Below are positions 19,334 to 29,321 of a stretch of DNA of 64,000 nt, in pieces; the stretch's first letter is position 1, and each line of letters begins with the position of its first letter. This DNA comes from Pseudomonas poae. GTDB lineage: Bacteria; Pseudomonadota; Gammaproteobacteria; Pseudomonadales; Pseudomonadaceae. The notes under the pieces were generated by a model. It saw nothing but the letters and a program-made list of their open reading frames with translations, did not search any database and was not told where the DNA came from. The position numbers and the translations under genes are program-made. The DNA is taken from the NCBI GenBank assembly GCA_028869255.1, contig CP110972.1, positions 687,001-751,000 of the forward strand, given 5' to 3'.

Positions 19334-22300
19334 CGTGGGTTTCTCGTATAAGGCTTAGTTCGGACGCCGTGATCAATTGCATCGCTCTTTGCGCAAGCAC
19401 TCGCTGCCTGGCGTTCAACGACTTTGCCCTGAAGAGTTGCGGGTTGAAAAACAGTGTCTCGATGCTCTCGCTGAGCCCGCTGAAACTCTCGGGGGGCGAC
19501 AGAAAACCACAGGCATCGTCAACAAACTCGGGGATTGCCGCGACCCGACTCGTCACCGGAACCAGGCCCGAAGCCATTGCTTCATCACGCGATACCCCTT
19601 GAGTGTCCATGCGGCTGGGGCACAGAAACACCCCATAGTGTTTGTGCAGGTCGGCAATCTCGGCTTGGCTCAAGTAACGCTGGTCGATCTTTACATTCGG
19701 GTACTGGCGCAGCGGTGCGAGCGTCTCCTCAAACAAGGGCCCATCGCCAACCATCAGGAACTCAAGTTCGTTGAACCATGGCTTTGTCGCCAGCCGTTGA
19801 ATGGCTTTGACGCTCAAGTCGTTGGCGTAGGTGCGTGACACGTAGGGGCGGATCGAAAGGATTTTCTTGCGCTGCTCCAGCGGTTTTTCCTGGAAGGAAA
19901 ACAGGCGCGTATTGATCGGGTTATGGATGATTCGATACTGGCCCTGCGGCAACCTGAACCCCAGGTCTTCCATCACTTCTTCAGCAAACTGTTGGGATAC
20001 GAATACCAACTGCAGGCTGGGTGGCATCGGGTTCAACAGGCTGCGCCAGAACCCCATGCGCCGTTCGCTGTCGACCTTGGCCAGTTGCAACTGTGCTTCA
20101 TCGTCGTAGTTGTAGGCCCGGCGCCACCAGGGTTGGATCTCCGCACCGTGCACCCAGACAATCACCGCAATGCCAGGCAGGTACGGGCGCACGATTTCCC
20201 ACATCTGCGGGTCGAGGAAGTGCACCAGTAGCGACTTGTAACGCCCTGCATCGAGCATGTTCGCCAAGGCGGTGCCGGGGCCGGTCATCACATCGACATT
20301 TTCAAACTCGTGGTAGCTGACCGGTTCATTCGGGCGCAGGCGAAAGACGTCGACCGCCAGCCCCTGTTCCCGGTAGGCGGTGATGCGGGTATGAATAAAG
20401 CCATTGCGGTACAGGTCGTCATAGGACGGGTAATGGTTGGTCAGCAGCAGGTGTTCGGCCCTGGTGAGCAGGGTTGATGGCTGGGTATCGCGGTGACCCT
20501 GAATCAGCGCCCTGATCGTCGTGCTGCCACTGCCGTAGGCGCGCAAGCCCAGGCGCAGGTAAGCCGCTTCCGGCGGAATATCCCAGGTCTGATTGCGGTT
20601 GGCTGGCTGCATGACATGGCTGATCCGCTGTTTCTGCGCATCCAGAAACTGCACCACCAACTGCAGGTTAAGGCCCGGGGTGGCATCGAGCAGCAGCTTC
20701 AATGCGCCGCCATTGTCGCGCAGTTGGGCAACGCTCAAATCCAGCCGGGCGTAGTGGTACTCGTGTTTTCCGTCCGCCAGGCACGAGCCGATATGCCAGG
20801 TATTATTTTCGACCTGTGTTTGCAGGCACTTGCTGCGCAGTGGGCCAAACAGTTCAGACAGGATTCGGCCGCTGGTCTGTGGGCCGCTGGTCGTGGCGTT
20901 CAGTGGCGCGATAGCTTCACTGCTGCGCTGGAGCTGATCGAGGCTGAGCCCGGTGTTCAGCTTAAGGTCGTTCACCACGTCGATGACGTGCTGTTGATCG
21001 CTGCCGGCGGCGTTTTCACAGTAATTGAAGGCGTCGATTGCGAGGGATTGCGGATGGGGGCAGGTCAGCGTCGGTAGCCTTTCCAGCCATTCACGGGCGG
21101 GTTCTTGCGCCACCAGCGAGGTACTGATCAAGGCGCGCCGCGCCGCCATCCCGCTGGCGCAGCGGTATTCCTGGCCGGGGTTTTTCAGGTGTACGCCCCG
21201 TTCGTCCGCCACATGGTGAGCCATTTTTCCGATCACCTGGGCCTTGCTGTAGCGCGTGGCCAGGGCGAGATCGATCAGGTAGTTGGGGCCGTAGTAATCC
21301 ACGGCCATCAGGGCGCCCAACCACTGTGCACCGTTGGCCAGTTCGCCGAGGGTGAGTGTGCCCAGCTGCTCGCGGTCAATCAGATGCAATCGGGGATCGG
21401 TGGGCAGCGTTGTTGTCGGGTCGTTCACCACGACACACAGCGTGACGTGGGGGTAGTGTTGGCGCCGCAGGTGCTCGGTGAGCGCCTGGAGTTGGGCCTC
21501 GTTGGCTGCGTCCGCGATCAGGCAAATGGTGGGCAGCGGCACGTCCTGTTCGCGGCCTGTGACCTTGCTCATCACATAGCTCAAGCGGTGGGCGTAAGTG
21601 TGTTCCAGCATCACCTTGCGCAGGCCGGCCAGGCGCAGTCTGGCGTGCTCAGCGGGGGCGGCGAGGCGGCGTAATGCCTCCTGGCTGCTGTCGCAGCAGA
21701 TCACCAGTTCCCCCAGCAGCACGCGCAAACCACGGGAAAAGTTGCTGACGGTCAGGGTGTTGGACCCCAGCAGTTCAAACACCCGGCGGGCAAACATGGA
21801 TTGCGACTGTTTGATCGAGTTGAGGTTGATCGCATACCGGTAGCCTTTGTAGGCCAGGTCCATTTGCGCCGCGTCCAGCGTGCCGACGATATAGCCCTGA
21901 TAGTTGGCCGCAAACGCATAGTTGGCGTCTGGTTTGCCGAGGTTGCGATCAAAAATTTCCAGTGGCCGCACGCTCGGCAAGTCGCTGACGAACCGTTCCA
22001 GATCGCGGGCGCGCTCGGTGTACCGGGTGTAGTAGGCGCCGGCGAAACAGAACGCATCTTTACGTTCAAACAGTTCGATCGGGTTGTGCGTCGCCGGTTG
22101 GCAGGCGAAGGGCAGCAGGTAGACCCGCTCATGCCCCAGCGCGCTTTTATAGCGGTGAATGCAGTCGATATCCGTGGTGAACACCTGGTCAAACTGCTTG
22201 GCGGTGCTCAGGAATGTCTCGAAATGCACCGGGTCCTCTTTGTTCCAGAACACCGTCGGCACCTTGTGCTGCCGACACCACTGCAAGACGTCGCGCAGTT

Positions 22301-23606
22301 GCGCGCTGTTCTGGGCGATCTTGTTGCCCCACTGGTCGTCCTTGCCGCGCCAGGCGGATTCGATAAACAGCAGGTCGGGTTGGAACGCGTGCAGCTCGGC
22401 CAGCGCCTGGTCCGGGGTGAGTTGCAACAGCTCGCTTTCATAGCGCAAGGCTTCGTGGCTGAAGGTGTCCAGCACGCAGGCAATTCTGCAAGGCTTGGCG
22501 CGGTCGTGCGGGCTGATCAACAGGTGGTCGCGTATGTGGTCGGTATCCGCCAAGGGCCTTGGGGGCGGTGTGGTGAGCAAAGGCGCGCTGCCCGGTAGCC
22601 GTGGCAAAGCTGCGGCTGTGAGTGGCGGGTGGCCTTTGCGACGTGCGCGGGCCTGCTGGTACAGATTGAACAAGGTCGCCGGCAAACGCAGGAAGGCACG
22701 GAGCGAACCCGCCGCCATTCGCAGTTGATAACCCACTTGATAGGTGGTGCTTGCCCGCGTCTTGATCAGTCGGTTTTCCAGCAGGTGGCAGCGCGTATCC
22801 GCACGCTGCAGCCGGGTGTCAAGGGCCTGTGTGTGCTGGGTGGACAGCGCGAGGTCGTGTTTGAGCTGGTGCACCTGTTCAGTGGCCGCGTGGTATTTGT
22901 GATTGGCTTGCTCCAGTTGTTTGAGGCCGGCGGCCACGCTGCCGCGCAGGCTGCGTTCGATTGACTCGAAGGCGCTTTCCAGCTTGCGGATCTGCTCCAC
23001 ACCCAACACGCCCGCCCCCGGCCCGGCGTTGATCGCGACCATCCCCACCCATTTGCCGAGCATTTCAACCTGCACCACTTGCAGCCGTGTGCTGAGCAAT
23101 CGAAACGGCTCCAGCAGGTAGAACGTATGCTTGTGGTCGATGTAGTCATTCACCCCGAACGGCACGGTAATAATCAGTTGGCCGCCCGGTTTGAGCATCG
23201 ATGCGGCCTTCTCGATAAAGGCCTGCGGGTGTATGAGGTGTTCAAGTACCTCGCTGATCACGATGCTGTCCGGCTCGGCGCCCAGGGTGTCCAGCGACAG
23301 AAAGTCCGCGTTCACATAGCGCACCTTCTGCTGCACATAGTCGGGTTCCATGCGCAGGTAATGGGCGGCCTCTTCAAGCGCCTTGGGGCTGTTATCGACG
23401 CCCGTAACCACGTGCCCCTCACGGGCCAGCAGCACCGGCAGGATGCCTTGGGAGCAGCCGATATCGAGCACCGTTTTGCCGCTGACCTGCGCGCAGATCC
23501 AATGGACCCGCACGCGTGTCTGGCGCATGAAGTCTTCACCCAGCTTGCCGTAATAGGCTTCCGTGACGCGGTCGTGGGTGTTGGCCAGCGGCAGAGGGTT
23601 ATTCAT
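19260..23606 (-). CDS. Giant methyltransferase / multi-domain glycosyltransferase protein (1448 aa)
   Basis: The start [20 protein letters not shown] at 23606 is used. Domains seen in order: a SAM-dependent methyltransferase (residues about 30-200, motif VLDIGCSQG at 46-54, [20 protein letters not shown]); a helical, probably coiled-coil stretch (about 205-280); a CgeB/YkvP-like GT-B domain (about 370-665, ending [13 protein letters not shown] and [16 protein letters not shown]); a GT-A-like segment (about 680-830); a beta-rich insert (about 900-1040); and a C-terminal GT4-like domain (about 1060-1420, with [19 protein letters not shown] and [12 protein letters not shown]). Such chains occur in O-antigen, capsule and flagellin glycosylation loci, where they build and cap glycans. 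It starts before wecC ends (8-nt overlap). Domain borders are estimates. Confidence 0.75.
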   Translation of the reverse strand: MNNPLPLANTHDRVTEAYYGKLGEDFMRQTRVRVHWICAQVSGKTVLDIGCSQGILPVLLAREGHVVTGVDNSPKALEEAAHYLRMEPDYVQQKVRYVNADFLSLDTLGAEPDSIVISEVLEHLIHPQAFIEKAASMLKPGGQLIITVPFGVNDYIDHKHTFYLLEPFRLLSTRLQVVQVEMLGKWVGMVAINAGPGAGVLGVEQIRKLESAFESIERSLRGSVAAGLKQLEQANHKYHAATEQVHQLKHDLALSTQHTQALDTRLQRADTRCHLLENRLIKTRASTTYQVGYQLRMAAGSLRAFLRLPATLFNLYQQARARRKGHPPLTAAALPRLPGSAPLLTTPPPRPLADTDHIRDHLLISPHDRAKPCRIACVLDTFSHEALRYESELLQLTPDQALAELHAFQPDLLFIESAWRGKDDQWGNKIAQNSAQLRDVLQWCRQHKVPTVFWNKEDPVHFETFLSTAKQFDQVFTTDIDCIHRYKSALGHERVYLLPFACQPATHNPIELFERKDAFCFAGAYYTRYTERARDLERFVSDLPSVRPLEIFDRNLGKPDANYAFAANYQGYIVGTLDAAQMDLAYKGYRYAINLNSIKQSQSMFARRVFELLGSNTLTVSNFSRGLRVLLGELVICCDSSQEALRRLAAPAEHARLRLAGLRKVMLEHTYAHRLSYVMSKVTGREQDVPLPTICLIADAANEAQLQALTEHLRRQHYPHVTLCVVVNDPTTTLPTDPRLHLIDREQLGTLTLGELANGAQWLGALMAVDYYGPNYLIDLALATRYSKAQVIGKMAHHVADERGVHLKNPGQEYRCASGMAARRALISTSLVAQEPAREWLERLPTLTCPHPQSLAIDAFNYCENAAGSDQQHVIDVVNDLKLNTGLSLDQLQRSSEAIAPLNATTSGPQTSGRILSELFGPLRSKCLQTQVENNTWHIGSCLADGKHEYHYARLDLSVAQLRDNGGALKLLLDATPGLNLQLVVQFLDAQKQRISHVMQPANRNQTWDIPPEAAYLRLGLRAYGSGSTTIRALIQGHRDTQPSTLLTRAEHLLLTNHYPSYDDLYRNGFIHTRITAYREQGLAVDVFRLRPNEPVSYHEFENVDVMTGPGTALANMLDAGRYKSLLVHFLDPQMWEIVRPYLPGIAVIVWVHGAEIQPWWRRAYNYDDEAQLQLAKVDSERRMGFWRSLLNPMPPSLQLVFVSQQFAEEVMEDLGFRLPQGQYRIIHNPINTRLFSFQEKPLEQRKKILSIRPYVSRTYANDLSVKAIQRLATKPWFNELEFLMVGDGPLFEETLAPLRQYPNVKIDQRYLSQAEIADLHKHYGVFLCPSRMDTQGVSRDEAMASGLVPVTSRVAAIPEFVDDACGFLSPPESFSGLSESIETLFFNPQLFRAKSLNARQRVLAQRAMQLITASELSLIRETHGERTSKSLTTQDPVDTQLVRTLGP

Positions 23607-26019
23607 TGTGGTTCGCCCGCACGCCAGCGGCATCAATCACCACACCCTGTACGGGCAGCCCTGCCATCGACTGGAACTCGCGGTGCCCCACCAGCAACAC
23701 ATGGATATGCGCGCTATCCCAGGCATGGGCAGCGTCGGTCAGTAGATGCCCGAGCATGTCGGCGGGCAGCGCATCAATATTCGGCTCCACCAGCAGCAGC
23801 CTTACCCCCAGCCCCCTGCCCAACTGCCGGGCGATGCCGAGCGCCGGGCTTTCGCGCAGGTCATCGATGTCCGCCTTGAACGCCAGCCCATAGCAGGCGA
23901 TTTTCACGTTGTGCGTGCACAGTCCCGGTTGCTTGAACAGCAGGTCCGCCAGCGCCAGCTTGACCTGCTGGATCACCCATTGCGGCTTGCTGTCATTGAC
24001 CTCGCGGGCGGTACGGATCAACGGTGCCAGGCCAGGCGTTTTACTCACGATGAACCAGGGATCGACCGCGATACAGTGCCCGCCGACGCCAGGCCCCGGC
24101 TGCAGGATATTCACGCGTGGATGATGATTGGCCAGGCGTATCAGCTCCCACGGGTCGATCTTCAACTGCGCGCAGATCATTGAAAGCTCATTGGCGAAGG
24201 CGATATTGACGTCGCGAAAACTGTTTTCAGCCAGCTTGCACATCTCGGCGGTGCGTGTGTCGGTCTCGATGCAGCGGCCCTCGACAAATTGCCGGTAGAG
24301 CCGTACGGCGGCGGCGGAACAGGCAGTGGTCATGCCACCGATGATCCGGTCATTGGTCACCAGTTCCCGCAACACATGACCTGGCAGTACACGCTCGGGG
24401 CAGTGGGCAATCCGGATATCACTGGCCTCACCATGGGTGGTCGGAAAGGTCAGGTCCGGCCGGGCAGTGGCCAGCCATTGCGCCATAAGTTCGGTGGTGC
24501 CGACCGGCGACGTCGACTCCAGCACCACCAGGTTGTGCTTTTTCAGCACCGGGGCAATGGCGCGGCTGGCGGCTTCGATATAGCTCAGGTCCGGCTCACG
24601 GTTTTCCAGGAAGGGCGTGGGCACGGCAATCAGGAAGGCATCCGCCGCTTCCGGCCGGGTGCTTGCACGCAGGTAACCCTGGCTGACCACCGAGTGCACC
24701 AGTCGGTCCAGCTCCGGCTCGACGATATGCACCTGGCCACGGTTGATGATGTCCACGGTACGCGGGTTGATATCCACGCCGACGACCTGCCGTTGATGGG
24801 CGGCAAAAATAGCGGCGGTGGGCAAGCCGATGTAGCCCAGGCCGATCACACATAGCTTCGAAACGCTCATGCCGCTGCCTCGCTTTTTGCTCCCGCTGGC
24901 GGCGAGTATTTCGCCAATGCGTTTACACGCCTTGCCGTCACCGTAGGGGTTGTGGGCAGTGCTCATGGTTCGATAAGCGGCTTCGTTGCTGAGCAGCTCT
25001 CTGAGGTGATGAGCAATGCTTGAGACCTCGGTGCCCACCAGCCTGACGGTCCCGGCGGCGACTGCTTCGGGGCGTTCGGTGGTATCGCGCATCACCAGCA
25101 CGGGTTTGCCCAGCGCGGGCGCTTCCTCCTGGATGCCGCCGGAGTCCGTGAGAATCAAGTGGGCGCGGGTCATCAAGTACACAAACGGCAGGTAGTCCTG
25201 GGGCTGGATCAGATGCACATTGCGGATGCCCGCCAGCAGGCGTTGCACAGGCTCCTGCACATTGGGGTTCAGGTGCACGGGGTAAACGAAGGCGACCTGC
25301 GGGAAGCCGGCGGCGGTTTCAGCCAGGGCCTGGCAGATCCGTTCCAGGCCGCCGCCAAAGTTTTCCCGGCGGTGGCCGGTGACCAATACCATCCGCTGGC
25401 CGTGGGGCAGGAAGGCAAATTGCTGGTCCAGACGCGTGCGCAAGGGCGAGGTCGGGGCGCGCAGTTTCTTCACAACGCTGAGCAATGCGTCGATCACCGT
25501 GTTGCCGGTGACATGAATCCGTTCGGCGGCGACGCCCTCGTTGAGCAGGTTCTGCCGGGAGGTTTGGGTGGGCGCAAAATGCATCGACGCCAGGCTGCCG
25601 GTCAGGCGCCGGTTGCCTTCCTCGGGCCAGGGGGAGTAGAGGTTGTTGGTGCGCAGCCCGGCTTCGATATGCGCCACGGGTATCTGTTGGTAGTACGCGG
25701 CCAGGCTGGCGGCGAACGTGGTCGCCGTGTCGCCATGCACCAGGATCACGTCCGGCTTGAAGTCTGCCAGTACGGTTTGCAGCCCTTGAATGATTGCTGT
25801 CGTCACATCCGTCAGGTTCTGATCGGCCTTCATGATATTCAGGTCGTAGTCCGGCACGAGTCCGAACAGCTCAAGCACTTGGTCCAGCATCTCCCGGTGT
25901 TGCGCCGTGACACATATTTTCGAGTGGAAACGGTCGTCATTCGCGAGGTGGATAACCATAGGCGCCATTTTGATGGCTTCCGGGCGGGTACCAAAAATGG
26001 ACAGTGTCTTGAGCGGCAT
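23599..26019 (-). CDS. wecB-wecC: WecB-WecC: UDP-GlcNAc 2-epimerase fused in frame to UDP-ManNAc dehydrogenase
   Basis: One 806-codon ORF encodes two complete enzymes. Residues 1-383 are a non-hydrolysing UDP-GlcNAc 2-epimerase ([47 protein letters not shown]). Residues 384-806, from an internal ATG at 24870, are a UDP-ManNAc 6-dehydrogenase (Rossmann [29 protein letters not shown], catalytic Cys in [10 protein letters not shown]). Together they make UDP-ManNAcA for a surface glycan. The internal ATG has its own GAGG 7 nt upstream. Removing one A from the five-A run (T-run 24884-24888 on the plus strand) would end WecB with KSEAAA-stop in an ATGA overlap with wecC, the usual operon form, so the fusion may come from a one-base insertion or read error. 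Confidence 0.88.
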   Translation of the reverse strand: MPLKTLSIFGTRPEAIKMAPMVIHLANDDRFHSKICVTAQHREMLDQVLELFGLVPDYDLNIMKADQNLTDVTTAIIQGLQTVLADFKPDVILVHGDTATTFAASLAAYYQQIPVAHIEAGLRTNNLYSPWPEEGNRRLTGSLASMHFAPTQTSRQNLLNEGVAAERIHVTGNTVIDALLSVVKKLRAPTSPLRTRLDQQFAFLPHGQRMVLVTGHRRENFGGGLERICQALAETAAGFPQVAFVYPVHLNPNVQEPVQRLLAGIRNVHLIQPQDYLPFVYLMTRAHLILTDSGGIQEEAPALGKPVLVMRDTTERPEAVAAGTVRLVGTEVSSIAHHLRELLSNEAAYRTMSTAHNPYGDGKACKRIGEILAASGSKKRGSGMSVSKLCVIGLGYIGLPTAAIFAAHQRQVVGVDINPRTVDIINRGQVHIVEPELDRLVHSVVSQGYLRASTRPEAADAFLIAVPTPFLENREPDLSYIEAASRAIAPVLKKHNLVVLESTSPVGTTELMAQWLATARPDLTFPTTHGEASDIRIAHCPERVLPGHVLRELVTNDRIIGGMTTACSAAAVRLYRQFVEGRCIETDTRTAEMCKLAENSFRDVNIAFANELSMICAQLKIDPWELIRLANHHPRVNILQPGPGVGGHCIAVDPWFIVSKTPGLAPLIRTAREVNDSKPQWVIQQVKLALADLLFKQPGLCTHNVKIACYGLAFKADIDDLRESPALGIARQLGRGLGVRLLLVEPNIDALPADMLGHLLTDAAHAWDSAHIHVLLVGHREFQSMAGLPVQGVVIDAAGVRANHNE

Positions 26020-26221
26020 GAGGATGGCTTCTTGTTTAACGGTAAATAAACGCTGCCCCTGAAACGCGGGTGCACAGCAGCCTTCAACGCAGTGCCAGGC
26101 GCAAGTGCGTGGAAACCGGGTTGTATGGGGTGTGTTGAGTACGAAGGGCCGATTCTGCCCAAAGGGGATGTGGCCGACTACTGACCGTTCGGCTAGGTAA
26201 GGACGATTGGCGGGGCGGTAA

Positions 26222-26252
26222 AAACGCCAAAGCCGCCTTTAGGGCGGCCTTG
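26222..26252 (-). terminator. Terminator of the CPBP protease gene
   Basis: On the minus strand GCCGCC-CTAAA-GGCGGC forms a stem (26232-26248) followed by TTTGGCGTTTTTA. It starts about 22 nt after the stop codon of the gene ending at 26274. Confidence 0.7.
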
Positions 26253-26273
26253 GTGTCGGGTCAAACCAGCGGT

Positions 26274-27065
26274 TCAGCCTGCCAGCATCGGGTACGTAAA
26301 CAATCCGAAATGCAGCAGGTTCAAACCAAAGTGCGTGGCCACCGCCGCCCCAAGGCCGCCGAAGCGATACGCCAGGCCGTAACCGACCCCGGCGATGCTT
26401 GCCAGCAGCACCCAGTGCCAGCCCGCGCCGATATGCACCAGGCCGAACAGCAAGGACGCCAGCAGCAACGCGAGGTTCTCGCCGTAGGGCAGGTGTTTGA
26501 AGCGCAGGCGCAGGCCGCCCTGGAGGTAGCCACGGAACAGGGCTTCTTCCACCAGCGTCACCAGCAGCAGGTTATTGAGCACCCACAGCCAGGCCTGTTC
26601 CGGCCATTTCGGTGCCCAGCTGATAACCCCGAGCAAGGTGGCGCCGCCCAACGCGGCGATAGCGGTGAGGGTCAGGGCCAGGGCGGCGACGCAGATCGAC
26701 AGGCGCAGGCTGCGCCGCGCCACAATCCATGGGCAGGCCAGCAGCAGCCAGAAGCCGATGAGTGGCTTGTCCTGGTTCAGGTACATCGAGAACGGCACCG
26801 CGTCGGCGGTAAACCGCTGCGCGCCGATGCCGCGCCCGTTGTAGAAACCCGGCAGCCAGTGCATCGCCAGACTCAGGGCCAGCACGATAAACAAGCCATG
26901 GCCGAGGTAGCGCGCCCACGGGGTACGCTGCTGGCGCACGGCGTACCCGGCGATCAGCAGCAGGGCAACCGACACCAGCGCCAGTGCGCCGAGTTGCCCA
27001 TAGGCCAGGGCCAGCCCATAGCCGATGGAAAGAAGCGCCAGGTACAGCCAGGGCAGTGCAATCAT
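26274..27065 (-). CDS. CPBP-family (CAAX/Abi) intramembrane metalloprotease
   Basis: The start MIALPWLYLALLSIGYG at 27065 follows AAGGA and gives 263 residues. The protein has about eight membrane spans and the three family motifs in order: EEALFRGYLQGG (the EExxxR motif), FGLVHIGAGWHW (second His motif) and ATHFGLNLLHFG (third His motif). All putative metal ligands are present. Bacterial CPBP proteases cleave or regulate membrane proteins and some protect against bacteriocins; the target here is unknown. It is followed by its own terminator and is separate from the glycan operon. Confidence 0.88.
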   Translation of the reverse strand: MIALPWLYLALLSIGYGLALAYGQLGALALVSVALLLIAGYAVRQQRTPWARYLGHGLFIVLALSLAMHWLPGFYNGRGIGAQRFTADAVPFSMYLNQDKPLIGFWLLLACPWIVARRSLRLSICVAALALTLTAIAALGGATLLGVISWAPKWPEQAWLWVLNNLLLVTLVEEALFRGYLQGGLRLRFKHLPYGENLALLLASLLFGLVHIGAGWHWVLLASIAGVGYGLAYRFGGLGAAVATHFGLNLLHFGLFTYPMLAG

Positions 27066-27483
27066 GGGGAGTCCTTGGAAAAAACGGCTCGGCATTATAG
27101 CGAGGGCGCGCCGCGCTCAACGTGAAAACTGCGCCACACAAAACGCCATGGGCCGGTGATTGCAAAACATGTCGCGGGCTGGTTATAGTCGCCCGGTCTT
27201 TCTCCCTTCAAAAAGATCAGCACATGCCAGCTTCCCTGCGCATAGCGGTAGTCGATTCAGCGGTCAACGCTGTGCTCGTGCCGTGCGCGAACAAGCAGCC
27301 TGCGCAGATCAGTCACTACCCCCCACCTGTCAGTAGCACGCCGGTGTACGCAGTCGTATCACCGCCGGGTGTTGGCATTTCGGGCTGAGCAACTGATTGC
27401 TGTTGCCGTCTGCCCGCCTGAACAACTACTGAATCTCAGCAATTGCTGAATCGGCTTTTCTTGCCTGATGACAGGTGGTAACC
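27066..27483. other. Intergenic leader upstream of an EamA transporter, with a possible small ORF
   Basis: This 418-nt region contains the promoter area shared by two divergent genes. A -10-like TATAGT occurs near 27185. A 54-codon ORF (27224-27388, MPASLRIAVVDSAVNAVLV...) ends 95 nt before the transporter start, but it has no clear ribosome-binding site and an odd Pro/Ser/Val-rich tail. It could be a leader peptide or chance; I do not call it a gene. Confidence 0.4.
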
Positions 27484-28344
27484 ATGTCTGTTCTTTCGAA
27501 ACAATCCGTGGCCGCGGCGGCCTCGACGAGCCTGTTTGTATTGCTGTGGAGCAGCGGGGCGATCTTCTCCAAACTGGGCCTGGCGCATGCTTCGCCGTTT
27601 GCGTTTTTGCTGATCCGTTTTGCCATCGCCCTGGTGGGGCTGGTGCTTCTGGTGCCAGTCCTCAACTTGCAGTTGCCACGCCCCGGCAAGCCCATGATGT
27701 ACGCGGCGGCTACGGGGCTGGTGTTGCTGGGGGCGTATCAGATTTTCTATCTGCTGGCCCTGGACCTCAACGTCACGCCAGGCGTGATGGCTACCATCAT
27801 GGGCGTGCAGCCGATCCTCACTGTAGTGCTGATGGAGCGCCGGCGGTCGTTAAGCCGGCTGTTCGGCCTTGGCCTGGGTTTGGCGGGGTTGATCATGGTG
27901 GTTTACCAGGGGATCGGGCTGTCGGGCATGTCCCTGGCCGGGATGCTGTGCGGTCTGCTGGCCCTGGCGAGCATGACCTTCGGCTCGATCATGCAAAAGC
28001 GCATCACCGACAACCCGTTGGGCACGCTACCGGTGCAATACCTGGCGGGGCTGCTGCTGTGCTCGGTGTTCGTGCCGTTCCAGCCGTTTCACTTTGAACA
28101 CAGCAGCCGCTTTTACCTGCCGGTGCTGTGGATGGGGCTGGTGGTATCGTTGTTGGCGACACTGTTGCTGTACCGCCTGATCGCCCGGGGCAACCTGGTG
28201 AATGTCACCAGCCTGTTCTACCTGGTGCCGGCAGTGACAGCAGTGATGGACTACCTGATCTTCGGCAACCGCCTGGCGCTGCTGAGCCTGCTGGGGATGG
28301 GGTTGATCATCATTGGGCTGGTGTTTGTGTTTCGTAAACGTTGA
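27484..28344 (+). CDS. EamA/DMT-family transporter
   Basis: The start ATG at 27484 (MSVLSKQSVAAAASTSLF) follows AGGTGG; 286 residues. Ten hydrophobic spans arranged as two EamA repeats are visible, with the typical GAIFSKLGLAHASPFAFLLIR opening (first 20 shown split by the family's conserved R) and VTSLFYLVPAVTAVMDYLIFG near the C-terminus. These proteins export or import metabolites such as amino acids, but no substrate can be read from the sequence. A long leader precedes it, and a shared terminator with the convergent EamA gene follows. Confidence 0.88.
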   Translation: MSVLSKQSVAAAASTSLFVLLWSSGAIFSKLGLAHASPFAFLLIRFAIALVGLVLLVPVLNLQLPRPGKPMMYAAATGLVLLGAYQIFYLLALDLNVTPGVMATIMGVQPILTVVLMERRRSLSRLFGLGLGLAGLIMVVYQGIGLSGMSLAGMLCGLLALASMTFGSIMQKRITDNPLGTLPVQYLAGLLLCSVFVPFQPFHFEHSSRFYLPVLWMGLVVSLLATLLLYRLIARGNLVNVTSLFYLVPAVTAVMDYLIFGNRLALLSLLGMGLIIIGLVFVFRKR

Positions 28345-28352
28345 TTGACCCG

Positions 28353-28384
28353 CGTAGGCGCCAGCCCGGCGCCTACGCTTTTTT
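28353..28384. terminator. Bidirectional terminator between convergent EamA genes
   Basis: CGTAGGCGCC (28353-28362) pairs with GGCGCCTACG (28368-28377) around a 5-nt loop, followed on the plus strand by CTTTTTTC. It overlaps the last codons of the minus-strand transporter, whose stop is at 28373-28375. Confidence 0.8.
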
Positions 28385-29257
28385 CGGCCGCAGCACCAAC
28401 CACAACGCCCCTGCAATCAACACGCCGCCATACAGATGCGCCATCGACAACGGCTCATCCAGCAGCAACGCGCCCCACAGCACGCCGAACGGCGGGATCA
28501 TAAAGGTCACGGTCATCGACTTTACCGGCCCGATGGACGTCAGCAGGCGAAAGTACAGAATGTAGGCAAAGGCCGTGCACACCAGCCCCAGGCCCAACAG
28601 CGACAACCACACCGACCAACCGCCCCAACTGGCGGGTGGATGGGTGATGGCGTTGTAGGCAAAAAACGGCAGCAGGAACAAGGTGGCGCCGAGCATGCTG
28701 CCCAGGGCGGCGAGGCGGCTGTCCAACCCGCCACGCTGGTCCAGCCAGCGCCGTGCCAGGAAGCCGGCAAAGCCATAGCACGTAGTGGCCAGCAGGCAGG
28801 CCAGCGCACCCATCAACAATTCCAGATCAAACGCCACCGGCCCCGCACGGGTCAGCACACCCACGCCCAGCAGGCCCAGGCACACCCCGGCGACTTTGGA
28901 CGGGGTGAGGCGTTCGCTGAAAAACAGCCCGCCGATCAACACGCCCATCAACGGCGTGGTGGCATTGAAGATCGCCGAGTAACCCGCCGGTAGCACCTGC
29001 GCCGCCACCGAGTACATGGTCGCCGGGATCCCGGAGTTGATCACCCCCAGCAGCAGGACCGTCTTGAACTTGCCCTGGAAATCCCAGCTCACCCGCATTA
29101 TCGCCAGGATCACCAGCAAGCCGGCGGCGGCAATCGACACACGGAAAAACGCGGTCGGCAGCGTGCCGAGCTCCGGCGCGATAATGCGCATAAACAGAAA
29201 ACTCGCGCCCCAGATGGCGGCGAGCCCCAACAGGTACAGGGTGTCGACAGGTCTCAC
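28373..29257 (-). CDS. EamA/DMT-family transporter
   Basis: A 294-residue protein starting MRPVDTLYLLGLAAIWGAS with ten membrane spans in two EamA units (AIWGASFLFMRIIAPELG; YSAIFNATTPLMGVLIGGLF; VTFMIPPFGVLWGALLLDEP). It resembles the RhaT/YdcZ-like amino-acid or metabolite exporters common in pseudomonads. It is convergent with another EamA gene of different subfamily; the two are not close duplicates. Substrate unknown. Confidence 0.88.
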   Translation of the reverse strand: MRPVDTLYLLGLAAIWGASFLFMRIIAPELGTLPTAFFRVSIAAAGLLVILAIMRVSWDFQGKFKTVLLLGVINSGIPATMYSVAAQVLPAGYSAIFNATTPLMGVLIGGLFFSERLTPSKVAGVCLGLLGVGVLTRAGPVAFDLELLMGALACLLATTCYGFAGFLARRWLDQRGGLDSRLAALGSMLGATLFLLPFFAYNAITHPPASWGGWSVWLSLLGLGLVCTAFAYILYFRLLTSIGPVKSMTVTFMIPPFGVLWGALLLDEPLSMAHLYGGVLIAGALWLVLRPKKA

Positions 29258-29321
29258 ACAAGGCTCCTACCTCAATCAGGCCGCGAGTGTGACCAGTGGT
29301 CGGCACCGACACAATCACTGA

